Part shown: positions 10,827 to 21,542 of the stretch, piece by piece
Position numbering within the stretch: position 1 is the stretch's first letter
How the letters are laid out: each line of letters starts with the position of its first letter
Assembly: GCF_024166365.1 (NCBI RefSeq)
Contig: NC_064831.1
Location: 53,693,768-53,757,767 of the forward strand
Length of the DNA stretch: 64,000 nt
Origin: Elephas maximus indicus
Lineage: Eukaryota; Chordata; Mammalia; Proboscidea; Elephantidae
Reading direction: 5' to 3'
Made by a program: the position numbers and the translations under genes
Notes under the pieces: generated by a model
What the model was told of the DNA's origin: nothing
Databases searched by the model: none
What the model saw: only the letters and a program-made list of their open reading frames with translations

Positions 10827-12001
10827 AAAAAAAACAACCCCATTGCCATCGAGTTGATTCTGACTTATAGTGACCCTATAGGACAGGGTAGAACTGCCCC
10901 ATAGGTTTTCCAAGGCTGTACGTCTTTTTTTTTTTTTTTTTTTTAATCCATTCTGCCATTCTCTATCTCGTTATTGGTGCATTCAGTCCATTTACATTCA
11001 GCATAATTATTGATAGGCATGAGTTTAGTGCTGTCATTTTGATATATTTTTGTGTGTATGTTGTTGAGTTTCTTTGTTCCACTTAATTTTCATGCTGAGT
11101 TGTTTTCCTTTATGTATTTTCTTTTCATCTTTTTCACTGTTCATTTTGTGTTTGCTGAGTCTTTGTTTTTCTTCTTTTTTATTTTAATATGTAGGATTGT
11201 TAGTTTCCTTTGTGGTTACCTTAATATTTACCTCTATTTTTCTAAGTTTAAACCAATCTTTTATTTCTTGATATTGCCTTGACTTCCTCTCCATATGAAA
11301 GTTCTACGAGTACGTTATTTAGTCCCTCTTTTTTGTTTTAATGTTGTCATCTTTTACATATTGATGTCTGTTTCCCTATTTTCAGTGTTTTAGCTTTATT
11401 TTTGTGACTTCCCTATCTGGGTTGATATCTGGTTGTTCTGTCCTGTGTTCTAGTCTTGGGTTGTTATCTGATGTTATTCTCTAACCAGAGGACTCCCTTT
11501 AGTATTTCTTGTAGTTTTATTTGGTTTTTACCAATTCCCTTAATTACCATTTGTCTGGAAATGCCCTAATTTTGCCATCAATTTGAGAGACAGTTTTGCT
11601 GGATATGTAATTCTTGGTTGGCAATTTTTTTCCTTCACGGCTTTATATATGTCATCCCATTGCCTTCTTGCCTGCATGGTTTCTGCTGAGTTGTTCAAGC
11701 TTTAGTCTTATTGACTTTCCTTTGTAGATGACTTTGTTTATCCGTAGCTGCTCTTAAAATTCTCTCTTTATCTTTGGTTTTGGCAAATTTGATTATGATA
11801 TGTCTCGGTGACTTTCTTTTGGGATCTACCCTCTGTGGGGTTTGATGAGCTGCCTGCATAAATATCTTCTGATCTTTCACGATGTACATCTTTATGGAAG
11901 CAGACTGCCACATCTTTCTTCCACAGAGCGGCTGGTGGGCTTAAACTGCCAACCTCTCCGTTAGCAGCCAAGCACTTAACCACTGTACCATCAGGGCTCC
12001 C
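10827..12001 (-). mobile_element. AfroSINE split by an L1/HAL1-like insertion
   Basis: The 3' half is at 10,827-10,927 (CATTGCCATCGAGTTGATTC) and the 5' half at 11,883-12,001 (GGAAGCAGACTGCCACATCT through CCACTGTACCATCAGGGCTC). The halves meet perfectly once the inner element is removed. Confidence 0.92.
10928..11882 (-). mobile_element. L1/HAL1-like retrotransposon, 955 bp, with ORF1 remnant and poly(A)
   Basis: The T-tract at 10,925-10,944 is the poly(A) tail of a minus-strand element. TSDs are TGTACGTCTTT (10,917-10,927) and TGTACATCTTT (11,883-11,893). Near its 5' end, on the minus strand between about 11,830 and 11,730, it encodes PKRKSPRHIIIKFAKTKDKE followed by RILRAA. This matches the conserved nucleic-acid-binding region of L1 ORF1 protein. 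What follows is AT-rich 3' sequence without a reverse-transcriptase motif, which suggests a HAL1-type or internally deleted copy. Confidence 0.8.
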
Positions 12002-12468
12002 TATGGGTGGATTGAAGATGGGTAGGCACTATTAAAGCCCTTATTTTATAGGTTTTAGACAATGGAGGTTCAGAGACGGTAGGTCACTTGTCCAAGGTCA
12101 CACAGCTATTAGCAGGTGGAATGGCACTCAAACCCAGCTCTGTGCATTGCCAAAGCTAAGGCTATGTCCACCAAGTCACAGTACTCAAGTGCCAAACATT
12201 TCCTGAGAACCTACTATGTGCAATGCCCTGAGGCCAGTGGTACTTCGGTAAATATGCAGATGAATGAGGGCTGGGTAGCTCTTGCACTGGGGGTAGGGGG
12301 TGGGGAGGGATGAGAGTTTCTAACCCGGGAGGTTGTATGAACACGAAGAACATGGAGAGCTTTACTCCAAAGCAGAAAGAGAGAAGTGCCATCTCAGGGA
12401 TACAGGCAGAACCCAATAGGAATATGGATGAAGGCGGGAGATTAACCCACTGTGACACTCTGTGTTAG

Positions 12469-12568
12469 GGTGTGTGTGGGTGTGTGTGTGTGAGTGTGTG
12501 TGTGTGTGTCTGTGGGTGTGTGTGTGTGAGAGTTGTGTGTGTGTGCGTGTATGTGAGTGTGTGTGTGC
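12469..12568. repeat. (TG)n-rich simple repeat, interrupted
   Basis: About 100 bp of TG with GGTG and AGTG interruptions; codes spurious His-Thr runs on the minus strand. Confidence 0.95.
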
Positions 12569-13463
12569 ATAGATAGAATATGAAAAGATGGATGCTGGGG
12601 AGACTTCTTCTGGAAGATGGGCTTTTCCCTGGGCCTTGATAGATGTGAGGATGTGCACAGGCCAGAGTAAAACAGGCAGAGGAAACAGCTTGAGGGAGAA
12701 GCCAGGTAGAGAGCATTCAAGATCTTCTCAGCAACCAGGCCTTGTAAGGGTGTAGAGAGAAGCAAGGCCGGCCGGTCAGCCAGGATTAAGTGTGGGGGAT
12801 CTCTGATCCATGGAAGGGTCTGGGCTTGCTCCTGGGAGCAGCAGGAAAAGCTGCTGAAAATGGCTGCTAGGGGTCAGGCAGGAAGGAGCTGGTGGGAGTT
12901 TGCCCTGAGAACTAACTGGCAGTGGGGTTGAAGCCTTTGCATGGTCCTCCTGTTTGGGCGCTGCCTGCTGCCAGGCTGGACGCTAAGGGGGCTACAAAGA
13001 GGAGGGTGGGCCCTAGCATTCTAGTAGCTCCCTATCAGGCTAGCATTAGCGCCACTTGAAGGCTGTGGGAGCTGGGAGTTTCTTGGTATTTCCTGGGGGC
13101 CCAGCAGGAAATGAGGAGGGTCCAGGGCTGCAGGGGACAGAGAGTCCTGGGGGCGGAGGAGGGTCTGCGCATTAGCAGGGGATAAGGACTTGGTGAAAGA
13201 GAGGCTATTCAGCTCAGCCAGGACCAAGTAAGTGCTCTCACCCCGTACAAATTCAGCCTCATCCCTGACTGTGAAAATCTTTTTTAAGGAAGTGCAGGTG
13301 AATTTTTCCCCAAAAAATTCAGTAAAAGCTCAATGAACTTGAGAACTCAATTGCCTGCAGCATTCAATTCACTAGAATTGTTTTTTGACTCAGTTATATG
13401 AAAAAGAGGTAAATGACCACAGACAAGTTAATATCAAGATGTCAACCATAAAAATACCTTCTA

Positions 13464-13665
13464 CGGTGCCACAGTGGTTAAGTGCTCGGCTGCTAACTGA
13501 AAGGTGGGCAGTTTGAAACTACCAGCTGCTCCTTGCGAGAAAAGATCTGGTGATCTGCTTCCGTAAAGCTTACAGCCTAGGAAACCCTATGGGGCAGTTC
13601 CACTCTGTCCTATAGAGTCTCTGTGAGTCAGAATCAGCTCGACAGCACATACACCAAAAACAAGA
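13464..13665 (+). mobile_element. AfroSINE
   Basis: GGTGCCACAGTGGTTAAGTG at the 5' end; GTGAGTCAGAATCAGCTCGA at the 3' end. Confidence 0.93.
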
Positions 13666-14101
13666 ACGATCACAGGCACAATCAGTGACACAGTGGAAGG
13701 TAACTCTGTGTAGGATGCATTTGAGAGACATGGTGGAAGCAGCCCTGCCTCAAAGTTTGCTCCAGCCTCTTACAGTTTTTAGAGACCCTAAGTCCTGAAC
13801 AACTCATGGTGTCCTCCTACAATATATAATTCAAAATTTAAAATTAATATTTACGCTGTGTACATTCTCAACAAAAAATAAAATAAATTATAAAAATAAA
13901 AATCAAATGTAAAACAAAAAAAAGCTTACAAGCAGGCTACAATTCAACTACTTTCTCTGACTGCAAAATCCTTACCTTCATTAGAAATCGACTTCTCTTT
14001 CTCTTGCTTGCTGCGTCTCCTTACCTGCTTTGCTGATTCCTTAACCAACACTCCCCTCAAAAGCCTGTCACCATATCCAAAAGCCTGCCATGAGACTTCT
14101 G

Positions 14102-14230
14102 TTTTTTAAATAATTTTTATTGTGCTTTAAGTGAAAGTTTACAAATCAAGTCAGTCTCTCACACAAAAACCCACATACACCTTGCTACACACTCCCAATT
14201 ACTCTCCCCCTAATGAGACAGCCTGCTCTC
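14102..14230 (-). mobile_element. LINE 3'-end fragment, minus strand
   Basis: It shares TTTTTATTGTGCTTTAAGTG followed by AAAGTTTACAAATCAAGTCA with the fragments at 27,133 and 44,218. T-rich left end = poly(A) tail. Flanks TGAGACTTCT (14,091) and TGAGGCTTTT (14,231) look like a target duplication. Confidence 0.75.
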
Positions 14231-14289
14231 TGAGGCTTTTTTTTTTTAATCTGAAAAATGTTTGAAATTTAAGAATTCTCTATTGAGAG

Positions 14290-14475
14290 GCAGCAGAGTG
14301 GAGGTAGGGGCAAGTGCCTCAGCCTCTCTGGGCCTCAGTTTTCTCATCTGTGAAATGAGGAGGAGGAGAGTAGTGTCCCTCCCCTAGGGTCGCCCTGAGG
14401 ATGAGACAACACACAGAAAATGTTCAGAAGAGTGCCTGGCACATACAGAGCCTCTGTAAGTGTTGCCAGGTTTCA
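14290..14475 (+). mobile_element. MIR
   Basis: CCTCAGTTTTCTCATCTGTG, then AGAGTGCCTGGCACATACAG, the standard MIR order. Confidence 0.8.
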
Positions 14476-14541
14476 CCCGTCACCCTCACAACCACCAATG
14501 GAGGATCATCACCTCCATTTTAGCTAGGTGGTAGGCGGCTC

Positions 14542-14739
14542 AGGGTCCATGGGTGGCACAAACAGTTAAGCACTTGACTACTAGCTGAAAGGTTGGCAGT
14601 TGAAACCCACCCAGCGGCACCTCGGAAGACAGGCTTGATGATCTGCTCCAGAAAAGCCACAGGCTTGAAAACCCTATGGAGCAGTTCTACTCTGTGCACT
14701 TGGTGTCACCATGAGTCGGAATCAACTCAACAGCAACAA
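14542..14739 (+). mobile_element. AfroSINE
   Basis: TSD GTAGGCGGCTC (14,531-14,541) and GTAGGAGGCTC (14,740-14,750). Full-length plus copy, 20 bp from an inverted copy. Confidence 0.93.
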
Positions 14740-14759
14740 GTAGGAGGCTCGGAGAAGGT

Positions 14760-14957
14760 CTGTTGTTGTTTTGTGTGGTCTAACCCATGCCGACTCACAG
14801 CAACCCTGCAGGACAGAGCAGGACTGGGTTCCCTAGGCTGTAATCTTTACGGGAGCAGATTGCCAGGTCTTTTCTCCTGTGAAGCCACTGGTGGGTTCGA
14901 ATTGCTGACCCTTCAGTTAGCAGCTGAGCACTTAAGCATTGTATTACCAGGACTCCT
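14760..14957 (-). mobile_element. AfroSINE, tail-to-tail with its neighbour
   Basis: TSD TCGGAGAAGGT (14,749-14,759) and TCAGAGAAGGT (14,958-14,968). With the preceding plus copy it makes an inverted pair with opposing 3' ends. Confidence 0.93.
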
Positions 14958-15283
14958 TCAGAGAAGGTAGGTAGCTTGGTTTAGGACACACAAACAGGAC
15001 TACCTGGGAGTCAAACCCACCTCTCCCTCCCACTGCTGTATAAATGGCTTTGAGCACGAAATCACGTTAGGCTTTAAAAAACTTTTAAAATGTTATTTAC
15101 TTATTTATTTATTTATTTTAGTACAAACTCAAAAGGAACAAAAGGGTGTACAGTGAACTTCTCTCCCTTTCCCTTCTCCCACCCAGTCTCCTTCCCCAGA
15201 GCCAACTGTGGCTGGTTTATATGAATCCTTCCAGAGATACCCTGCACATATACAAAGCTCACCTGTGCTGTACGCGTTTCACT

Positions 15284-15376
15284 GCTTCTTGTTGGTAGTT
15301 GCCACAGAGTCAATTCCCACTAGTGGTGACCCCATGTGTGCAGAGTCGAACTGACCCATAGGGTTTTCGGGACAGG
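15284..15376 (-). mobile_element. AfroSINE 3' fragment
   Basis: GTTGGTAGTTGCCACAGAGT then GTGTGCAGAGTCGAACTGAC; about the 3' 90 bp only. Confidence 0.75.
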
Positions 15377-15865
15377 TCAGGGGCAGAGGCAGAGGCAGAA
15401 CTCCAGCCTGATTGGGTCTAAAGCCTGTTTTTCCCAGTGAATTCATTGGCTCTTGGAAGGGTCTGGGGCTGTGAAAATCTATGTTCTGGATATTTGAGTA
15501 ATCTGTTTTCTGGCTAACTATCTGAATATTCCGGATAGCTGAACTGTCAGGTCAGACTAAGGCTGGGAGAGAAGAGGAGGCAGACATGGAAGGTGGACAT
15601 TCTCTAAGCCCAGTATCTTTGCCTCACTAAAATTTTACTTCTTAAAGTATCTTGGCCTTTCCCTCGCAGTGGGTTGTAAGCTCCTCAGGGGCATGGGCTC
15701 TGGGGGATCAACTTGTGATGAGGGTGGGTGGAGTCACGGCCACATTCTAATCCCTCCCTACTTGCTTCTAGCTAGGCATGCACCATGCACCGTGGTTTTA
15801 ATTTGCATTTCCTAGATGACTGATGAAGTTGAACATCTGTAGATGTTGAATAATTATTAGAAGGC

Positions 15866-16068
15866 CGCTGGGTGGCGTACACACTGTTAGGCACTTGACT
15901 ACTAGCCGAAAGGTTGGTGGGTTCGAACCCATCCAGAGGCGCCGTGGAAGACAGGTCTGGCAATCTGCTTCTGAAAGATCAAAGCCTTGAAAACCCTACG
16001 GAGCAGTTTTACTCTGCACAAATGGGGTCACCATGAGTTGGAATCAACTCAAAGACAAATAACAACAA
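15866..16068 (+). mobile_element. AfroSINE
   Basis: GGGTGGCGTACACACTGTTA at the start, GGGGTCACCATGAGTTGGAA near the end and an AACAACAAC tail. Confidence 0.93.
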
Positions 16069-16243
16069 CAACTAACCTAAAGGTTGGCAGTTTAAATCCA
16101 CCCTGCCACACTGCTGAAGACAGGCCTGGTGATCTGCTTCCGTAAGGATTATAGCCAAGGACACCGTGGAGCAGTTCTGCTCTGCAACACATGTAACACC
16201 TGGGGCCGCCGTGAGTCAGAATCGACTTGATGGCAACAGGTAA
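16069..16243 (+). mobile_element. AfroSINE, 5' truncated, in tandem
   Basis: Begins TAACCTAAAGGTTGGCAGTT directly after the preceding copy's tail and ends GTCAGAATCGACTTGATGGC; same orientation. Confidence 0.9.
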
Positions 16244-16519
16244 TGGTAACAGTTGTTAGCTCCTTTATTTATCCTGTCTTATAGCCCCTTCTTTCTACAT
16301 CTGTGCTCTTTCCCCCTCTCCTAGGACCTGGCCAAGTAAAACCCTGACAGATGCCAGAATCCTGGGGACCCAGATTTCTCTGTGTTGGCAGCTCTCTGTT
16401 AGAGTCCTTCAGCAGTCCTTTACCATCTGTCCTCTGCCTACCTTGCCAGCCTCAACGCTCAGTCTTCCCTCCCTTGCACATGAGTCTCCAACCAGACTGG
16501 CAGTCTCAGATCCTCTCTG

Positions 16520-16895
16520 AGCCTCTGAGCCTTTGCAGATACTGTTCCCTCTGCCTGGGACACTATGTCCGTTCCAGACACATTACCTGGCTAACTCCTA
16601 GTGTCAATCAAGTCTCAGGTCATATGTCATTTCCTACAGGAAGCCTTGCCTGATCTCCTACCCCCACCCTAACCCCACCCACCAGCCAGGGCTAGTTGCC
16701 CTCGCTTGTGGCTAAGCAACATCCTGTACTTCCTCTCCTCGGCTTATCACTCTGTGTTGCAATTGCCTGTTTGCTGGTCTGTGTCTTTTGCCCTCTCCCT
16801 TGGCTCTTTGAGGATGAGGCTGTGTATTGTTCACTTTGTATCCCACGCACCTAGTGCATCAGTGATGTTTTTTGAACAAATGCTCTGGCCCAGAT
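16520..16895 (+). mobile_element. L2 LINE 3' end
   Basis: CCTCTGCCTGGGACACTATG, TCAGGTCATATGTCATTTCC, GGAAGCCTTGCCTGATC and TTGAGGATGAGGCTGTGTAT follow the L2 3'-end consensus in order. Confidence 0.75.
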
Positions 16896-17699
16896 CCCTT
16901 TAAAAGGGCAAAAATCTAGACTTACTAAAATCAATGATTTCAGGTCTTCATCTCCCAGCCCTTCTTCCTATTTGCCAAATTCTCAAGGAAACAAACGGAC
17001 ATTTATTGAGAGTGTACTCTACACAAGCACCAAGCCAGGCCCTTTACTCTCTGAGGTCATTTGCACAATTAAAAGGCTTAAAGCTCCTGGCCTAGCTACG
17101 TTTGGCTAAAACTCACTCTGAAGTCCAATCAGGCATCCAGTGAGCCCAGGGGAATGAGTGGTATCACGACATATTCCGTCTTGACCGTGTGGAAGAGATG
17201 TCAATAGAGGTGGACCAGTGTAGTTCTGTGCTCCAAGTCTCTGTGTCTTCAGTGCCTGGCAGGTGGCAGGAGCTCAGCCAAGATTCATGAATGAACAAAT
17301 GGTCGAAGAGGAAACACAGAGAAAGGCAGACTGGCAGCCTCAATGATCCACATTTCTTTCTGGGCTTGGCCTAATATATTTCTCCCATTTCCTCTATGTG
17401 TTGATAAACAAAACTGGACACTGAAGTATTTCTGTCAAGGGCAGCTGTCCACCGCGCCAGCTGGAGCTGATCCTTGTGATTTCTGCTCAGAAGCCACTGA
17501 TGAAAACATGGCCGCGCCGAACTACAAGGGAAGCTGAGAGACTTCTAGAGAGAACTCAGGAGGAACAGGAAACCAAGTTAGGGTGAAAGGCTAGCAGTCT
17601 CTGCCACAGGATACAAAGACGACCTTGCCTCTTCCTGTGTCACTAGGTGGCCGTGAGCTAGTCACAGGATCATTGGATGCTCTCTCTGGAAAGACCTTT

Positions 17700-17785
17700 G
17701 GTGATATTTAGCCCAACTCTCTGATTTTACTGATGGGAGTACTGAGGCCCAGAGACAGAAGTGATTAGTCCACCGTCAAAGTGTT
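17700..17785 (-). mobile_element. MIR-like fragment
   Basis: TTACTGATGGGAGTACTGAG then CCAGAGACAGAAGTGATTAG. Confidence 0.5.
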
Positions 17786-18297
17786 GCTGGGTGCTACAGC
17801 CACACTGCTCTGCTGCTTTGTCAGTGCTGTGTCTGCAATATGGGTCATCACCTCTGTAAATGTATATGAAGGCACATTTTAATACTCAAAAGTTAAAAAA
17901 AAAAAGCAATGCAAATTAAGATGTTGATGATGTAATAATTATTAAAAATGGCACTGAACATAAATGATCCTTTAGTTAGTCAGAAGGCTCTTCTGTATCC
18001 TGTGGTCTCTAAGAGTCTTCCTCACTATTAGGAACTTCGGCAACCTCCCTCCATGTAATACTGAAAACTCATTCAGCTGACCATGGGTATGAGGGGTGAA
18101 ACTCTATCTTTGATAAAAGACCAGTTGCTAGTTTTGCAACATAATATTTGGTGCCTAGTTGAGATAAAAATAAATGGAAGTTTCTGTTTTTAGGTAGTTG
18201 AAATACTTTCTCTGCATAACCAGGGGGCCATTACACTTAATTATGGGTATAATCAGTCTGAAAAGGGGCATTTCCAAGGACATTAGATCAACAAATA

Positions 18298-18991
18298 CAG
18301 TCATGTGCCACATAACGTCCGTTCAGGCAATGTCTGACCACATATACATCCGTGATCCCATGAGGGTATAAAAGGGCTCAGAAATCCCAATCGAAGAATG
18401 GGACGTAGTAGATGTAACTGGATGTAGCGAACACAACAGTTTCCCAAATACAACATGTGTATCTCATGCCTCTTGCATACAAAGCGACTGTGCTGCAGGC
18501 ATATAATGGTACAGTACACACATAACCTATAACACGTATGTCTTGACAGCCTAATAAATGCCTGTGTTGCTAGCTGATGTATGTACTGCACTTCCTCTTG
18601 TTATTTTAATGTGAGCATTCCCTACTTACAGATAAAAAATAGTCCATATAGCAGTGTATGCTTTGACTTGTAGGCAGCAGTATCCAATCTTGTGTATCAA
18701 GCGTCTCTTGAGTGTTGCAGCATTCTCTCTCTGTTTAATTTTCTTTCGAAAGTATTACTGTGAAGTGTACCATGTCTTCCAAATGCAGCAAACACAGTGC
18801 TAGCGAGAGTAGCAGCAAAAGGCAAAGGAGAAGGATCGATCTGGAAGCGAAACAAAAGGTTATTAAATGACACAGAGGTGGAAAATCAGTAAAAGCTGTT
18901 GCTCGTGATTGAGACATGTTCGCACGAGGTCCAAATCACATCACGCCCTATTTCACAGAATGTTTTGTAGATGCTAAGTGACACATGACTG
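18298..18991 (+). mobile_element. Tigger-type (Tc1/mariner) DNA transposon, internally deleted
   Basis: The 14-bp terminal inverted repeats CAGTCATGTGCCAC (left) and CAGTCATGTGTCAC (right end, read on the minus strand) differ at one base. Each is flanked by TA, the target duplication of this superfamily. The element is 694 bp and keeps only the start of a transposase gene. Confidence 0.88.
18772..18909 (+). pseudogene. Tigger transposase N-terminal remnant
   Basis: From the ATG at 18,772 the frame reads MSSKCSKHSASESSSKRQRR and then RIDLEAKQKVIK before a stop (TGA). It reads on in the same frame as HRGGKSVKAVARD before a second stop. This is the start of the CENP-B-like helix-turn-helix region of pogo/Tigger transposases, which binds the element ends. 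The DDD catalytic domain is gone, so the gene is dead. Confidence 0.75.
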
Positions 18992-19007
18992 TATATATAT
19001 TTTTAAT

Positions 19008-19372
19008 ACAAGCAGCCCCTAGATTATGAGCTAGTTCCAATTCCAAGTCTGTCTTTAAATAGAATTTGTATATAAGTCCGAACACTTAGGTACAGTTTGT
19101 ATCTAACATTAGTTAGTCAAATGTTTGTCTTAGTACATGATGTATCTTTCTATGCATAAAAAACCATTAAAGAAACACTTCCAGATACACTGAAACATCT
19201 TTAACATACAGTAATAATAAAAACGTTTGATGCACGTTGCAAAGTAGCACCCGTTTGTAATTACAAACCATTGTATGTACCCGGAATTTTTAATATAATA
19301 GGCTTTACAGGGCTGGTTCGTAACTACGGGTTGTACGTAAGTCAGACATTCCTAACCTGGCACTGCCTGTAT
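19008..19372. mobile_element. Small DNA transposon with imperfect inverted ends
   Basis: The left end TACAAGCAGCCCCTAGATTA and the right end (minus strand TACAGGCAGTGCCAGGTTAG) are diverged inverted repeats. Adjacent segments GTCCGAACACTTAG and GTACGTAAGTCAGAC resemble a known mammalian MITE that I cannot name. It abuts the Tigger element. Confidence 0.5.
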
Positions 19373-20699
19373 CTGCTATTGCTGAAGCCGAGGCTGAGGG
19401 TCCACAGATGAAAAGCACCTTCTCGCAAGGGGAACTGATACATAAACACAAATAAGGACACTACGTGACAAGCTGCAGGGACAGAATGGGAGGGGGCTTA
19501 GAAGTCTGCTTGGGTGAGTGATGGAGGGCTTTCTTGGGGAAGCTATAGGTGCTGCTGCTTCACGGGGAAGGAGTAGGAGCTGGCCAGGTAGGAGGGAAAC
19601 AGGTAGGGGAGGACACAGGCGTGAGGAAGCATTTGTTACATACTCAGAGAACCATTTAGGTTCTGCTGGAACAATTAAAAAAAAAAAAGCTTCAGTGACA
19701 GAGATGCTAGGTGATGGTGATGGCTCATGTATGCCAGGCAGGGGGCTTCTATTTTATCCTGGCAGAGATGGGGCACCACTGAGGAACTCTGGGTAAGATG
19801 ATGCAAAAGGGCTGTATGGAAAAAAAAAAAAAAAAAAAAAAACTGGGGAGAATGACTGCAAACATTCCTGAGTAGGGAAGACAGCTCATGGATGAAGTCC
19901 ATCCCTACCATTCATTTATTAAGTCATTCAACAAATAGTTACTCAGGGCCTGCCATCTACCAGGCTGGAGTCCAGGAGCTGGAATCAGGCAATGCACAGG
20001 ACTGCAAGCTCTGTTCTCATGGGGAAGACTGACAATACACGAGAAAACAAGCGAGGAGGTATCAGATACGTGCTGCTAGGAAAATTCAGCCAGGTGATAG
20101 AAGAGTCCCTGAGCGGCAGCTTCCCCCACTCCCCCTCCTCCCACCAACACTCTGAATACTCACCAAGCCTCCTTTTGATCTAACTTTAGTTTCCCAAGGA
20201 GGCTCTGCTCCTAGAAAAATTTCTACTATAATTAAACCAGTCCTCTAGGTATTTCCAATAAGCCTTGTCCGAGTGGGGTGGCTAGAGTTAGTTTTCCCCA
20301 GGGCCTGGTCACTTTTGCTATATATAGAGAGAGAGAAAGAGAACCTAAATAGTTCTCTGATTATAGAAAAAATGTTTCCTCACACCTGTGTCCTCCCCTA
20401 CCTGTTTCCCTTCTACCTGGCCAGCTCCTACTCCTCCCCCATGAAGCAGCAGCACCTATAGCTTCCTCAGAATTTTGTCAGAATTCTCAAGTTTAAGGCT
20501 ACAGGAAGGTTGCAGCAACCTTGAGACCTTTCCTGATCATGATCCCAATGGCAACATATGTCTTTCCCCACTCTTCCCATCCCTTCAAATATATATGAAT
20601 ATGTGTGTATAGATAGATAGGCAAATAGATAGGTGTAGACGAGAACCATTTGATAGTATGATCGAAATTGCGGCTTCCTGTTTGCCTGGAGATTTTGCT

Positions 20700-20935
20700 C
20701 TTTTAAAGAGCTCCATCTACATGGGATCAAATTGACAACAGCTACTTGAAAGGTTAGATAGGAAGCTTAGGGGGCAATGAGATTTGGTTAACGGGGGAGG
20801 AACAATTCGGAAAAGGAGGGTGAAAATGGTTGCACAACTTGAATGTAATCAACGTCGCTGAATTGTACATGTAGGAATTGCGAACTGGCATACGTTTTGC
20901 TGTGTACATTTTCAACAAAAACGAATTATTTTTAA
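20700..20935 (+). mobile_element. LINE 3' terminus
   Basis: ACTTGAAAGGTTAGATAGGA, AAAATGGTTGCACAACTTGA, GAATTGTACATGTAGGAATT and TGCTGTGTACATTTTCAACA, then an A-rich tail, is a tail I associate with elephant LINEs. A shorter piece of the same end (CTGTGTACATTCTCAAC) is at about 13,855. Confidence 0.55.
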
Positions 20936-21490
20936 AAATTGTGCATTCCTTCCCTTTGAATAATACAAACTTTTAAAACACGTGGGCAAGTTGACATCTG
21001 GAGCACCCTCCCACGCCCCCCCCCCCCTTCTCCACCCCGGCAGGCAGCCGGGCGTCCCCTCACACCGGAACAAGAGGCTGGTGCATCATCACTACGGCAC
21101 TGATATGTCAGGGCTCTTCAGTGCCAAGGTGATGCAGGCCAAGAACAAGAAAGCCAAGGTTCCCTGAAATGCAGCTGAAGAAACAGGGACTGGAACAGCA
21201 GATTTCCCAGCGTGCCCTGTGGTCTTCCCCATGACACACTCACTGCGGTTTCTATCTTTTTCTTCTTCTTCTTTTTTAATCTTAATTACGAAAACTTTCA
21301 AAGACACTGGAAAGTTCGCTGTGTTTTTTTTTTTTTTCGGCCGGGGGGACTCTAGCGAAAGCTCCAGAAAGGCCTTTCTGATTTTGCCCAACTCCCTGAC
21401 AGTCATATTTTGCTCTCAGGGACTCTTGTAGCTAGGGAGTCACTAACCAGAGCCCCTGCTCATAGGGGTTTTCATTCTAGTTGGAGAGAA

Positions 21491-21542
21491 AGAAAAACCC
21501 AGTGCCGTCGAGTTTTTTTTTTTTTTTTTTTTTAGTTTTTAT
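21491..21542 (-). mobile_element. Minimal AfroSINE 3' insertion
   Basis: Only about 22 nt of the AfroSINE 3' end (CCCAGTGCCGTCGAG) remain, followed by a T-tract. The insertion is bounded by a 13-bp duplication TAGTTGGAGAGAA (21,478-21,490 and 21,543-21,555). Confidence 0.8.

Larger units (their letters stand above)
10740..12125 (-). mobile_element. MIR split by an AfroSINE insertion
   Basis: The left half runs to 10,826 (TTATTCAATCCTCATCATCT) and the right half resumes at 12,002 (AATGGAGGTTCAGAGACGGT, then CCAAGGTCACACAGCTATTA). Together they form one minus-strand MIR. The split carries a duplicated TATGGGT (10,820-10,826 and 12,002-12,008). Confidence 0.8.

Noticed and set aside
12442-12765. 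Minus-strand frames rich in His-Thr
   Set aside because: Translation of a TG/CA simple repeat.
20982-21167. 61-codon frame ending MSGLFSAKVMQAKNKKAKVP and stop
   Set aside because: It looked like a possible retrocopy tail because of the Lys-rich end, but I recognise no parent gene, and there is no poly(A) or target duplication around it.
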